Below, piece after piece: positions 28,236 through 36,087 of a stretch of 64,000 nucleotides of DNA (the first letter of the stretch is position 1; each line of letters starts with the position of its first letter). A program made the position numbers and the translations under genes. Below the pieces are notes generated by a model. It was not told where the DNA came from. It was given only the letters and a program-made list of their open reading frames with translations, and did no database searches. This stretch comes from Chitinophagaceae bacterium (GTDB lineage: Bacteria; Bacteroidota; Bacteroidia; Chitinophagales; Chitinophagaceae). The stretch is from the NCBI GenBank assembly GCA_947457465.1, contig CANGWB010000007.1, positions 1 through 64,000 on the forward strand, written 5' to 3'.

Positions 28236-28775
28236 ATGGACGAAAAAGAACTCTTACAGGGGCTCGCTACTAACGACCGTAAGTCTATTGAAGCCATCTA
28301 CAAAGGAAGCTACAATAGTGTTCAGTCGATGATCCTGACCAATCAGGGTTCTGTTGATGATGCCAGAGATGTCTTTCAGGAATCGCTTATCGTTCTTTAT
28401 GAGAAAGTTAGACAGGGTGATTTCGAATTGAATTGCCAGATTAAAACGTATCTGTATGCCGTCTGCCGAAGACTGTGGTTGAAAAAACTGCAGCATCAAA
28501 AACGGATGTATGTCCCATGGGATGAATCCGCTGAACCGGTATCCGTTGATATCGATCTGGAGCGGCACTTGCGGGAGGATGCGGATTACGACCGAATGGA
28601 AAAGGCCATTCAACAATTGGGGGAGCCTTGCAAAGGACTGCTGGAGGCCTACTACCTGCAAAAGCAGAATATGGCTACCATCGCTTCCTCCTTTGGTTAT
28701 ACGAATGCCGACAACGCGAAGAACCAGAAATACAAGTGCCTGATGCGCTTGAAAAAAATATTCTTTCAGAACTGA
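28236..28775 (+). CDS. RNA polymerase sigma factor, sigma-70/ECF-like
   Basis: 179 residues from the ATG at 28236 (184 from a GTG at 28221). Region 2 is seen in the N-terminal half (KSIEAIYKGSYNSVQSMI, DDARDVFQESLIVLYEKV, CQIKTYLYAVCRRLWLKKL) and region 4 near the end (CKGLLEAYYLQKQNMATIASSFGYTNADNAKNQKYKCL, a helix-turn-helix). The wording of region 2.2 is typical of ECF factors from Bacteroidota. Twelve bases downstream begins a membrane protein with an anti-sigma-like N-terminus, so the two are probably a regulatory pair. Confidence 0.85.
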   Translation: MDEKELLQGLATNDRKSIEAIYKGSYNSVQSMILTNQGSVDDARDVFQESLIVLYEKVRQGDFELNCQIKTYLYAVCRRLWLKKLQHQKRMYVPWDESAEPVSVDIDLERHLREDADYDRMEKAIQQLGEPCKGLLEAYYLQKQNMATIASSFGYTNADNAKNQKYKCLMRLKKIFFQN

Positions 28776-28787
28776 AAGCAGTAGAAA

Positions 28788-29885
28788 ATGAGTGATCTGA
28801 ACTTATTAGAAACGGTGGAACGATATATCCGGGGGGAAATGAATCCTGATGAACGTGCACACTTTGAAAATTATCGGAAAAGTCATGCCGAGGTAGATCA
28901 ATTAGTTGTAGAACACACCTTGTTTCTTCAACAGTTGAATCGGTTCGGTGAATGGAAGAAATTCAGGCAAGGCCTTCAGCAAGTACACACCGACCTCGCT
29001 GAATCAGGCAAGATCGAAGCGGTTCGTCTCCAAGGCAAGGCCCGGGTCGCCTACCTCTGGAACCGCTACAAACGTGTGGGTGCGATCGCTGCCTCTATCG
29101 CGGGCATTACAACACTGAGCATATCCGCACTCGTGATGCTTTTCTCCTCCAACGGAGCCGGCACACAGTTTGAGGAATTGAACCGTAAATACAATTGGTT
29201 GGCCAGTCGTTCGCAGCAACAAGGAAACGAGATCGATGCCATCAAGAAAAATACCAACACATCCCCCATCTCCTATACCAAAGGAGGCACTGGATTCTTG
29301 GTCGATGGCAAAGGGTTTTTGGTGACCAACCGGCACGTAGTCGCCAACGCCGAGCAGATCGCTGTACAACAAGGCGAAAAAGAGTTCAATGCTGAAGTCG
29401 TTCATATTGATACCCGCCGCGACCTAGCCTTTCTACGCATCGTGGATGACAAATTCCAAAAGTCAACTTCTTTACCCTACGGCTTCTCCAAACGAACTGC
29501 GCTCTTGGGTGAGCCCCTATTCACACTGGGGTATCCGAGGGATGAGGTTGTATACGGTCAAGGATACCTGAGTGCTCGTACCGGGTTTGAAGGTGACACG
29601 CTCAGTTATCAAATCGAAATCGCCGCCAATCAGGGTAATAGTGGAAGTCCGGTATTAAACCGCAACGGTGAAGTAGTCGGCATTCTGAATGGCCGTCAAA
29701 ATGATCAACAAGGCTTTGTATTTGCCATCCGCAGTCAAGAAATATTGGCATCCGTTCAGGAGTTCAGAAAGACGTTGAAAAAGGAATGGATCTCCCCTCC
29801 TACTCAAACACGGTTGAGCGGACTGGACAGAACACAACAAGTGAAGCTATTACAGGATTTCGTTTACTTGGTCAAGGTCCATTGA
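28788..29885 (+). CDS. Membrane protein: anti-sigma-like N-terminus fused to a trypsin-like protease
   Basis: 365 residues. Residues 1-95 are cytoplasmic and resemble the N-termini of Bacteroidota anti-sigma factors (LLETVERYIRGEMNPDERAH, then a helical segment), without the zinc-binding HxxxCxxC motif. One transmembrane helix follows (about 97-119), then a short helical stalk (126-155), then a serine protease of the S1/HtrA-like fold (160-325) with His183 (TNRHVV), Asp212 (RRDLAFL) and Ser285 (GNSGSP). No PDZ domain. Orientation would place the protease in the periplasm. Translationally close to the sigma factor gene (12-base gap). The anti-sigma role is inferred from position and similarity; the protease call is firm. 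Confidence 0.85.
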   Translation: MSDLNLLETVERYIRGEMNPDERAHFENYRKSHAEVDQLVVEHTLFLQQLNRFGEWKKFRQGLQQVHTDLAESGKIEAVRLQGKARVAYLWNRYKRVGAIAASIAGITTLSISALVMLFSSNGAGTQFEELNRKYNWLASRSQQQGNEIDAIKKNTNTSPISYTKGGTGFLVDGKGFLVTNRHVVANAEQIAVQQGEKEFNAEVVHIDTRRDLAFLRIVDDKFQKSTSLPYGFSKRTALLGEPLFTLGYPRDEVVYGQGYLSARTGFEGDTLSYQIEIAANQGNSGSPVLNRNGEVVGILNGRQNDQQGFVFAIRSQEILASVQEFRKTLKKEWISPPTQTRLSGLDRTQQVKLLQDFVYLVKVH

Positions 29886-29892
29886 TACACGA

Positions 29893-30786
29893 TCACCATA
29901 GCCGTTCCGGATATTCCCCGATCCGGATCAGCTCATCCAAACTGTTTTGAACGGAAGGCGCATCCTCTTTATAGGTCACGCCAAACCACTTAGCGTGTGT
30001 GGGTAAAACCTCCACGGCCCCACCTTCCTGAATGAATGAATCCGCTACCAGCGGGATGAAAAACTCGGACTTCTCCTCCATCCCCCGCTCGCGTAAAAAT
30101 TGATGGAAAAGTTTTTTTGAGAGCGAAAAATAGGATGGATCAAAGCACCAGAAATTCATCGACACCCGAGTGTCTTTATCCAACACCTCCGGCAACAGCC
30201 CATCCGCCGCCCGAATTTCACCAGCCAAATAAGCAATGTTGATCCGTTCTGTAATCGAGGAAAGATGTCCGTGATTATCCAATGTGCAAACTCCACGATT
30301 AACCGTTCCATGTGCCGATAATGTTCCGGTAAGTGGATATCCAACGATGGCAAAACGATCTTTCTGACAAGCTTCTTTCAAAAAACCAGCTGCCACTTCA
30401 AATGCATGCCGCCCATAGAAATCATCCGCGTTGATCACGGCGAAGGGTTCGCTAACCATCTGTTCAGCGCAAAGAACAGCATGTGCGGTACCCCATGGTT
30501 TGGTGCGGGTCGGTAACGTTTCTATACCTGCCGTATGCATTTCAGGCTCTTGAAACACATAGGACACCTCCACTTTCCCGCTGAGACGCGGATCGAACAG
30601 CGCTCGGAAGGTCTGCTCATGCTGAGCCCGAATGATGAAGACAATCTTTCCGAAACCGGCACGGATCGCATCATAAATGGAATAATCCATGATGGTTTCG
30701 CCACCCGGGCCGAAAGACTCTACTTGTTTCATGCTGCCGTACCGCGAGGCCATCCCGGCAGCAAGGATCACTAAAGTTGGTTTCAT
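29893..30786 (-). CDS. Sugar-phosphate nucleotidyltransferase family protein
   Basis: 297-residue NTP-transferase fold: LVILAAGMASRYGSMKQVE at the N-terminus is the nucleotide-binding loop, followed by GPGGETIMDYSIYDAI and FAVINADDFYGRHAFEV with the metal-binding aspartates. Such enzymes activate sugar phosphates with NTP; the sugar is not identifiable. The start is the ATG at 30786, only eight bases from a TAnnTTTG box; an open frame continues 32 codons further but would cross that box. Convergent with the protease gene with seven bases between them. Confidence 0.88.
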   Translation of the reverse strand: MKPTLVILAAGMASRYGSMKQVESFGPGGETIMDYSIYDAIRAGFGKIVFIIRAQHEQTFRALFDPRLSGKVEVSYVFQEPEMHTAGIETLPTRTKPWGTAHAVLCAEQMVSEPFAVINADDFYGRHAFEVAAGFLKEACQKDRFAIVGYPLTGTLSAHGTVNRGVCTLDNHGHLSSITERINIAYLAGEIRAADGLLPEVLDKDTRVSMNFWCFDPSYFSLSKKLFHQFLRERGMEEKSEFFIPLVADSFIQEGGAVEVLPTHAKWFGVTYKEDAPSVQNSLDELIRIGEYPERLW

Positions 30787-30794
30787 AATCCATA

Positions 30795-30802
30795 CAAAAG
30801 TA
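30795..30802 (-). promoter_or_regulatory. -7 box for the nucleotidyltransferase
   Basis: The minus strand reads TACTTTTG, matching TAnnTTTG, eight bases before the ATG at 30786. Confidence 0.55.
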
Positions 30803-30852
30803 GCCCAAAATAGACAGCTTGTTAAAACCTGCACATGCAAACACCGCTCCTG

Positions 30853-30860
30853 TATCTTTG
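30853..30860 (+). promoter_or_regulatory. -7 box abutting the start at 30865
   Basis: TATCTTTG, a full TAnnTTTG match, ends four bases before the ATG at 30865, predicting transcription from at or next to the start codon. Confidence 0.55.
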
Positions 30861-30864
30861 AATA

Positions 30865-31740
30865 ATGTGCAATCAGCGACACATAAACATATTTCTACTC
30901 CCACTATCTACTCTGTTCTGTCTCTTTAGTGCTGCACAGGAAACCCTCCCAGCCTTCTCACTGAACAAACTCAACGACGATAGGGTATTGATTCAATGGA
31001 AAAATTCCGACACCAGCCTCCGACAAATATCAATACAGCAATCGGCAGATAGTTTAAACGGATTTCGAACCATCCTGACCATGCCCGATCCAACCCCCGA
31101 ACAAAACGGGACGATCATCAATCGCCCGATGGCCGGAAAGATGTTCTATCGGCTTTATTTATTATACCCAGGTGGACGATATCGCTTCTCTTACGCTAAA
31201 CGGCCAGTGCCCATACCCGCTGTTATACCTGCCTCAGGGTCCGTAGGTATACCCGACAGACCAGTGCCGCAGAAAACGACGATCAACCCGGCTGAATCGA
31301 TTCAGGACCCCGGTCAGCTCCTTATACCCACACCCACTCCCCGAACAAAGAAGGATACGGCAGTTGCAATCCCGCCCGTTTCGCGGATACAACCAAAAAT
31401 CGGTAACGTACCAAATCTGACGCCTGGCCAACGAATAGACATCAAAAAAACATACAGTATTCAGATCGATCTGGATAAGTTCACCCCCTCGCTATGGGCC
31501 TATACCCACCGAGATGGCTATCCACTCATCCAACTGCCCGCTACATGGGACCTCTCCCAGGTCCGGATCCGATTCTTTCAGGAAAATGGACAAATGCTTT
31601 TTGAACTGAAACAACCTCCCCTGCATCATTTCCGAATCGATAAATCAAATTTCAGCCGATCCGGATGGTACAGTTTTGAAATCATATTGAAAGGCAAAGT
31701 GGTTGAGAAAAATCGCCTGCACATTCCTCTAGAATTCTAA
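30865..31740 (+). CDS. Secreted protein of unknown function
   Basis: 291 residues with an N-terminal hydrophobic signal (INIFLLPLSTLFCLFSAAQ). I do not recognise a named family. Residues 25-110 look like a beta-sandwich reading sugar- or protein-binding (WKNSDTSLRQISIQQSADSLNGF), followed by a proline-rich linker (about 113-195) and a C-terminal beta-rich domain ending in SGWYSFEIILKGKVVEKNRLHI, similar in outline to T9SS-type surface proteins, but no C-terminal sorting domain is present. The stop overlaps the stop of the convergent lipB. Confidence 0.75.
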   Translation: MCNQRHINIFLLPLSTLFCLFSAAQETLPAFSLNKLNDDRVLIQWKNSDTSLRQISIQQSADSLNGFRTILTMPDPTPEQNGTIINRPMAGKMFYRLYLLYPGGRYRFSYAKRPVPIPAVIPASGSVGIPDRPVPQKTTINPAESIQDPGQLLIPTPTPRTKKDTAVAIPPVSRIQPKIGNVPNLTPGQRIDIKKTYSIQIDLDKFTPSLWAYTHRDGYPLIQLPATWDLSQVRIRFFQENGQMLFELKQPPLHHFRIDKSNFSRSGWYSFEIILKGKVVEKNRLHIPLEF

Positions 31741-32423
31741 ATGAGCGAACAGCTAAATCGCGCCATGAAATGAAATTTCATCCTCGACTTTACCGCTTCC
31801 ATCGAAGGGGCGTTCAATAGCTCCTGTTCAAGCGAGGTGACTTGTTTATCCGGTATGCCGCAGGGCACAATGTGACGAAAATAATTCAGATCGGTATGTA
31901 CATTCAATGCCAGTCCATGCATGCTGATCCACCGGCTACACCGTACCCCGATGGCACAAATCTTTCGGGCTTTGATCGGTACGAGCGGGTCCAACCACAC
32001 ACCAGTCTCCCCTTCTGAGCGCTCTCCCTCCAAGCCATAATCAGCCAATAAACGAATAACGACCTCCTCCAGATTTCGAAGATACTTACCGATATCCCGC
32101 TCAAACTTTTCCAGATCCAAGATGGGGTAAACCACCAATTGACCCGGGCCGTGAAACGTGATATCACCACCCCGATTGGTATGAAAATACTCAATCGAAC
32201 GAGCGGCACGCTCCTCCTCGGAGATCAGTACATGCTGCGGATCACCACTTTTGCCTAAGGTGTAAACCGGAGGATGTGTGACAAACAGTAAATGATGACG
32301 GGTTTCTTCTGCCCGCCCAGCCTGTTTTAAAGCGACATTGGTTTGTAAAAGGGATTCCTGATAATCCCAAACATCCCGATAGGAACGTTCACCCAAATCT
32401 TCAAAATATATCGTCTCCTTCAT
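31737..32423 (-). CDS. lipB: Octanoyl-[acyl-carrier-protein]:protein N-octanoyltransferase
   Basis: 228-residue enzyme that moves octanoyl from ACP to lipoyl domains. Family blocks: THPPVYTLGKSGDPQHVL, NRGGDITFHGPGQLVVYPI, the active-site lysine in ARKICAIGVRCSRW, HGLALNV, and the active-site cysteine in HIVPCGIPDKQVTS. Lipoyl synthase is not adjacent. Divergent from rluD. Confidence 0.96.
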   Translation of the reverse strand: MKETIYFEDLGERSYRDVWDYQESLLQTNVALKQAGRAEETRHHLLFVTHPPVYTLGKSGDPQHVLISEEERAARSIEYFHTNRGGDITFHGPGQLVVYPILDLEKFERDIGKYLRNLEEVVIRLLADYGLEGERSEGETGVWLDPLVPIKARKICAIGVRCSRWISMHGLALNVHTDLNYFRHIVPCGIPDKQVTSLEQELLNAPSMEAVKSRMKFHFMARFSCSLI

Positions 32424-32454
32424 TAAAATGTAAAGCTACGTACAAAAGCGTGGC

Positions 32455-32462
32455 TACCTTTG
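32455..32462 (+). promoter_or_regulatory. -7 box abutting rluD start
   Basis: TACCTTTG, full TAnnTTTG, ends four bases before the ATG at 32467. Confidence 0.55.
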
Positions 32463-32466
32463 TGTG

Positions 32467-33534
32467 ATGTCAGAGCAAGATCTTATACCGGAATTCCACG
32501 AGGCAGATGAATCGACCGATTCCGGCGAGGTGCTGTATGAACGATTTCAACTGACGGTCGACCGTGGACAAGAACCCATCCGGATCGATAAATTCCTGAG
32601 TCAACGGATCGAGAAGGCTACACGTAACAAACTACAGCAAGCCATGCACCTAGAACTTGTCACGGTCAATGGCCAACCTGTCAAACCCAATTATAAGATC
32701 AAACCAAATGATCAGATCCTGATCTATTCTGACCTCCACCCTGATGAAACGGATGTCCAACCGGAAAACATACCGTTGGATATCCGTTATGAGGATAAAC
32801 ACCTGATGGTTCTATACAAAGCCCCGGGCACCGTTGTGCATCCGGGCAGCGGCAATTATCATGGCACGTTACTGAACGGCGTAGCTTTTTACTTGCAAAA
32901 AATAAATCCGGCACTAAACGAAGAGTTGTTGCCGCGATTTGGTTTGGTTCACCGGATCGATAAGAATACAAGTGGGCTACTGGTGTTGGCCAAAACAGAT
33001 ATTGCCATGCGGGGACTGGCCAAACAGTTTTTCGATCACACCGTGCGTCGTCGATACCAGGCACTTGTTTGGGGAGATGTAGAAGCCGACTCCGGCACGA
33101 TCATCGCACATGTCGGACGCCACCAGCGTTTTCGAAAACTATTTGAAGCCTACCCGGAAGGTGATCATGGGAAAGAGGCGATCACCCATTACCGCGTGCT
33201 GGAAAGATTCCGTTATGTAACGCTGGTTGAATGTATTTTGGAAACAGGCCGGACCCACCAGATCCGTGTACACATGAAACACATCGGTCATCCCTTATTC
33301 AATGATGATTTTTACGGAGGTGAACGAATCGCCAAAGGCACCATCTTCCCCCGCTACAAACAATTTGTAGAAAATTGCTTTGCACTCTGTCCCCGTCAGG
33401 CACTACACGCCAACACCCTCGGATTCAGACACCCTGCGACGCAGGAGGAAATGAATTTTGATACGGAACTGCCAACCGATATGCAGACGGTGGTGGAGAA
33501 ATGGAGACAATACACGCAGAGCATCGGACAATAA
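32467..33534 (+). CDS. rluD: RluA/RluD family 23S rRNA pseudouridine synthase
   Basis: 355 residues. An S4 RNA-binding domain lies at the N-terminus (IRIDKFLSQRIEKATRNKLQQAMHLELVTVNGQPVK) and the catalytic domain carries the aspartate in GLVHRIDKNTSGLLVLAKTD, with TGRTHQIRVHMKHIGHPLFND downstream. RluD makes the pseudouridines of helix 69. Exact target site is by family similarity only. A GTG codon directly precedes the ATG but falls beside the promoter box. Confidence 0.92.
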   Translation: MSEQDLIPEFHEADESTDSGEVLYERFQLTVDRGQEPIRIDKFLSQRIEKATRNKLQQAMHLELVTVNGQPVKPNYKIKPNDQILIYSDLHPDETDVQPENIPLDIRYEDKHLMVLYKAPGTVVHPGSGNYHGTLLNGVAFYLQKINPALNEELLPRFGLVHRIDKNTSGLLVLAKTDIAMRGLAKQFFDHTVRRRYQALVWGDVEADSGTIIAHVGRHQRFRKLFEAYPEGDHGKEAITHYRVLERFRYVTLVECILETGRTHQIRVHMKHIGHPLFNDDFYGGERIAKGTIFPRYKQFVENCFALCPRQALHANTLGFRHPATQEEMNFDTELPTDMQTVVEKWRQYTQSIGQ

Positions 33535-33536
33535 CC

Positions 33537-34166
33537 TCAAGGAGCATACAGCATCCGGTACTCGGCACCAGCCTTTCCCTTAACAATATCCTGCAACTTC
33601 CGCTGCATCAATTTCTTTTTCAGAGGTGACAAATAATCAACGATCAGTTTTCCCTCCAAATGATCGATCTCATGCAGCAAAGCACGCGCGGTGAGTCCGA
33701 CAAAATCCGCTTCCTGCTGCGTGAAAGATTCATCCATATAGGCCAACCGAATTTCAACGGGACGAATAACTTCCACGCGTATGCGAGGTAAACTCAGACA
33801 ACCCTCTTCCTCGACCGCTGTTTCCTCTGTGATCGATAAAATACGGGGATTCATGACTACCGCTTTCAATCCTGGATCCTTCTCCCACCCCGACTCCTTC
33901 TTCTCCTCTTCACTCATGCGCTCTATTACCTGATGAGTATCCAACACCAACAACCGAAGCGAATGATTTACCTGTGGTGCTGCCAACCCAAGACCGATCC
34001 CCTTTTGATACATGGTTTCCCACATATTGGAGATCAATGTATCCAACCCAGGATGGCTGGGCTGAACCTCACTTGTAGTTTCACGTAAAACCGGATGGCC
34101 GTATGCAACAATTGGAAGGATCACCGTTAGGATTTTTACAAAGTTACCGAATCCTATCACTCTCAT
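33537..34166 (-). CDS. def: Peptide deformylase
   Basis: Removes the formyl group from nascent chains. The three motifs are present: GLGLAAPQV, EEGCLSLP (metal Cys) and LLHEIDHLEGKL (HExxH). Two starts are possible: ATG at 34166, which overlaps the ruvX stop by four bases, and GTG at 34124, which gives the usual family N-terminus ILPIVAYGHPVLR. I list the longer form, though the shorter one fits homologues better. Last gene of the trmH-ubiA-ruvX-def run. Confidence 0.93.
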   Translation of the reverse strand: MRVIGFGNFVKILTVILPIVAYGHPVLRETTSEVQPSHPGLDTLISNMWETMYQKGIGLGLAAPQVNHSLRLLVLDTHQVIERMSEEEKKESGWEKDPGLKAVVMNPRILSITEETAVEEEGCLSLPRIRVEVIRPVEIRLAYMDESFTQQEADFVGLTARALLHEIDHLEGKLIVDYLSPLKKKLMQRKLQDIVKGKAGAEYRMLYAP

Positions 34167-34579
34167 CCACCGCTCCGCTGAAGATATTCCTGTAATAAAA
34201 TAGTGGCAGCGATCTCATCTACCAAGGCCTTATTGCGTCTCTCTTTCTTCTTCAATCCCATTTCCAGCATGGCAGAGCGAGCCATCTTGGAGGTAAATCG
34301 CTCGTCCACCTTCTCCACCGGAATACCGGGGAACGATTTAGCCAGTTTAGCAATAAACTTCTCCACCAAAGGAGTCGCATCCGTGGGCGTATCATCCCAA
34401 TTCATGGGCCATCCAATGATGATCTGATCTACCGTCTCACGCTTGACATAATCCTGCAAAAAATTCATCACCTCGCGGCTCTCCACCGTGGCTAATCCTG
34501 TTGCGATGATCCGCAACGGATCCGTAACGGCCAGACCGGTACGTTTTCCTCCATAATCGATGGCCAGGATCCTTCCCAT
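34163..34579 (-). CDS. ruvX: Holliday junction resolvase-like / pre-16S rRNA nuclease YqgF
   Basis: 138-residue RNase H-fold protein: RILAIDYGGKRTGLAVTDP carries the first acidic residue, and DQIIIGWPMN and KVDERFTSKMA follow. YqgF matures the 5' end of 16S rRNA. It starts two bases after ubiA ends and overlaps def. Confidence 0.94.
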   Translation of the reverse strand: MGRILAIDYGGKRTGLAVTDPLRIIATGLATVESREVMNFLQDYVKRETVDQIIIGWPMNWDDTPTDATPLVEKFIAKLAKSFPGIPVEKVDERFTSKMARSAMLEMGLKKKERRNKALVDEIAATILLQEYLQRSGG

Positions 34580-34581
34580 GA

Positions 34582-35463
34582 TCAGTTTGTAAATATTAAC
34601 TCCGCAAGAAAAAAGAGCGCAAAGACCACCGAACCGATGCCATTGGTTGTCATGAATGCAAGATCGATCCTGGAAAGATCATCCGCACTCACCAAAGCGT
34701 GCTGGTAAATTAGGAGTCCTGTAAAAATCAACACGCCCATCCAATACCATAAACCCAAATCCCCCCAAATGCCTGCCAGGAACAAAGCTGCGATCGTGAG
34801 AAAATGAAGTGCGGAAGAAACAAGTAAAGCACGCCGTCCCCCTATCCATGCGGGAACGGAGTGAAGCGCTTGCGTCCGATCAAATGATTCATCCTGCATG
34901 GCGTAAAGAATATCAAAACCTGACACCCAGGTCAGCACTACAAGAGAAAAAATGATGGGCATCAAGCTGAATGAACCTGTTACAGCCAAGTAGGCTCCGA
35001 TGACGGAAAGAGAAAGTCCAATCCCTAAAATCAAATGACAAAGTGCTGTGAACCGCTTGGTGTAACTATAACCTAGTACAACCAATAAGGCTACCGGTGA
35101 TAAAAGAAAACACAAGGGATTGATCAGGCCGGCAGCCGCGACAAACAGAATCGAATTGATCACGGTGAAAGCAAGTGCCCGTTTGGGGCTGATCAGTCCG
35201 GCCGGAATCTCCCGCATAGAAGTGCGCGGATTCATGGCGTCAATGTTTCGATCGAGGTAACGATTGAATGCCATGGCTGCACTGCGCGCAAAAACCATAC
35301 AGGCGATCACACCCAGTCCTTTCCAGATCCAATTGGACAGATCAACATACTGAAAAGATCCCCATTGATCAGTAACGCCCAACCCAAATCCCACACAGGC
35401 AAACGGCATGGCGAAAATGGTATGGGAGAATTTGATCAGGCTGAGATACTTTTTCATAGTCAT
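34582..35463 (-). CDS. ubiA: UbiA family prenyltransferase
   Basis: 293-residue polytopic membrane enzyme of the 4-hydroxybenzoate polyprenyltransferase type. The two aspartate-rich motifs are NRYLDRNIDAMNPRTSMREIPAG and ILYAMQDESFDRTQALHSVPA. In Bacteroidota this type usually serves quinone synthesis, probably menaquinone by the futalosine or classical route; which cannot be decided. Start may be at the ATG six bases later. In a run with trmH (8-base gap) and ruvX. Confidence 0.9.
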   Translation of the reverse strand: MTMKKYLSLIKFSHTIFAMPFACVGFGLGVTDQWGSFQYVDLSNWIWKGLGVIACMVFARSAAMAFNRYLDRNIDAMNPRTSMREIPAGLISPKRALAFTVINSILFVAAAGLINPLCFLLSPVALLVVLGYSYTKRFTALCHLILGIGLSLSVIGAYLAVTGSFSLMPIIFSLVVLTWVSGFDILYAMQDESFDRTQALHSVPAWIGGRRALLVSSALHFLTIAALFLAGIWGDLGLWYWMGVLIFTGLLIYQHALVSADDLSRIDLAFMTTNGIGSVVFALFFLAELIFTN

Positions 35464-35471
35464 GGATTCGA

Positions 35472-36020
35472 TTATTGCAATAGCTCACGGTTGCCGGACT
35501 GCGAACGTACAAATTCCCAAACCACCACACCCAGTGCTGTGGCCACATTGAGTGAATGTTTCATACCTCCTTGCGGGATCTCGATACATCCGTCAGCGGC
35601 CGAAAGTGTTGCGGGTTCAACGCCTGTGACCTCATTTCCAAAAACTAAAGCTGTTCTTTCCGTAAGCTTTGACCCCAATGATTGTAAAAAGATGCTGTTT
35701 GTGGTTTGCTCTACTGCCAAAATTTGATACCCGGCCGAACGGGCTCTTTCAATAGCCGATACCCCATCCGGAAAATGGCGCCAGGGCACCGAATCTTCAG
35801 CGCCAAGTGCTGTTTTTCGTATTTCCTTGTGGGGCGGAAAAGCCGTATAACCCGTCAGGTAGATCGCCTCCACCTGAAAGGCATCCGCCGTCCGAAAGGC
35901 ACTGCCAACATTATAAGCACTTCGGATATTCTCCAGAATCAGGATCAGCGGAAACTTTTCAGCACGACGAGCCTCTTCAACCGTTTTTCTTCCGAGCTCA
36001 TCCATAGAAAGTTTACGCAT
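35472..36020 (-). CDS. SpoU/TrmH family RNA 2'-O-methyltransferase
   Basis: 182 residues with the SPOUT motifs: NIRSAYNVGSAFRTADAF (motif 1), LVFGNEVTGVEP (motif 2) and IEIPQGGMKHSLNVATALGVVVWE (motif 3, knot). Uses SAM to methylate tRNA or rRNA ribose; target unknown. First gene of an apparent operon with ubiA, ruvX and def, with a promoter box four bases before the start. Confidence 0.92.
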   Translation of the reverse strand: MRKLSMDELGRKTVEEARRAEKFPLILILENIRSAYNVGSAFRTADAFQVEAIYLTGYTAFPPHKEIRKTALGAEDSVPWRHFPDGVSAIERARSAGYQILAVEQTTNSIFLQSLGSKLTERTALVFGNEVTGVEPATLSAADGCIEIPQGGMKHSLNVATALGVVVWEFVRSQSGNRELLQ

Positions 36021-36024
36021 GGCA

Positions 36025-36032
36025 CAAAGGTA
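36025..36032 (-). promoter_or_regulatory. -7 box abutting the SpoU methyltransferase start
   Basis: The minus strand reads TACCTTTG, full TAnnTTTG, four bases before the ATG at 36020. Confidence 0.55.
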
Positions 36033-36087
36033 AGCAGGTCCGCTTCCTGAAAAGAAGGGACCTGCTTGTACCCGATCTATTTTACGA

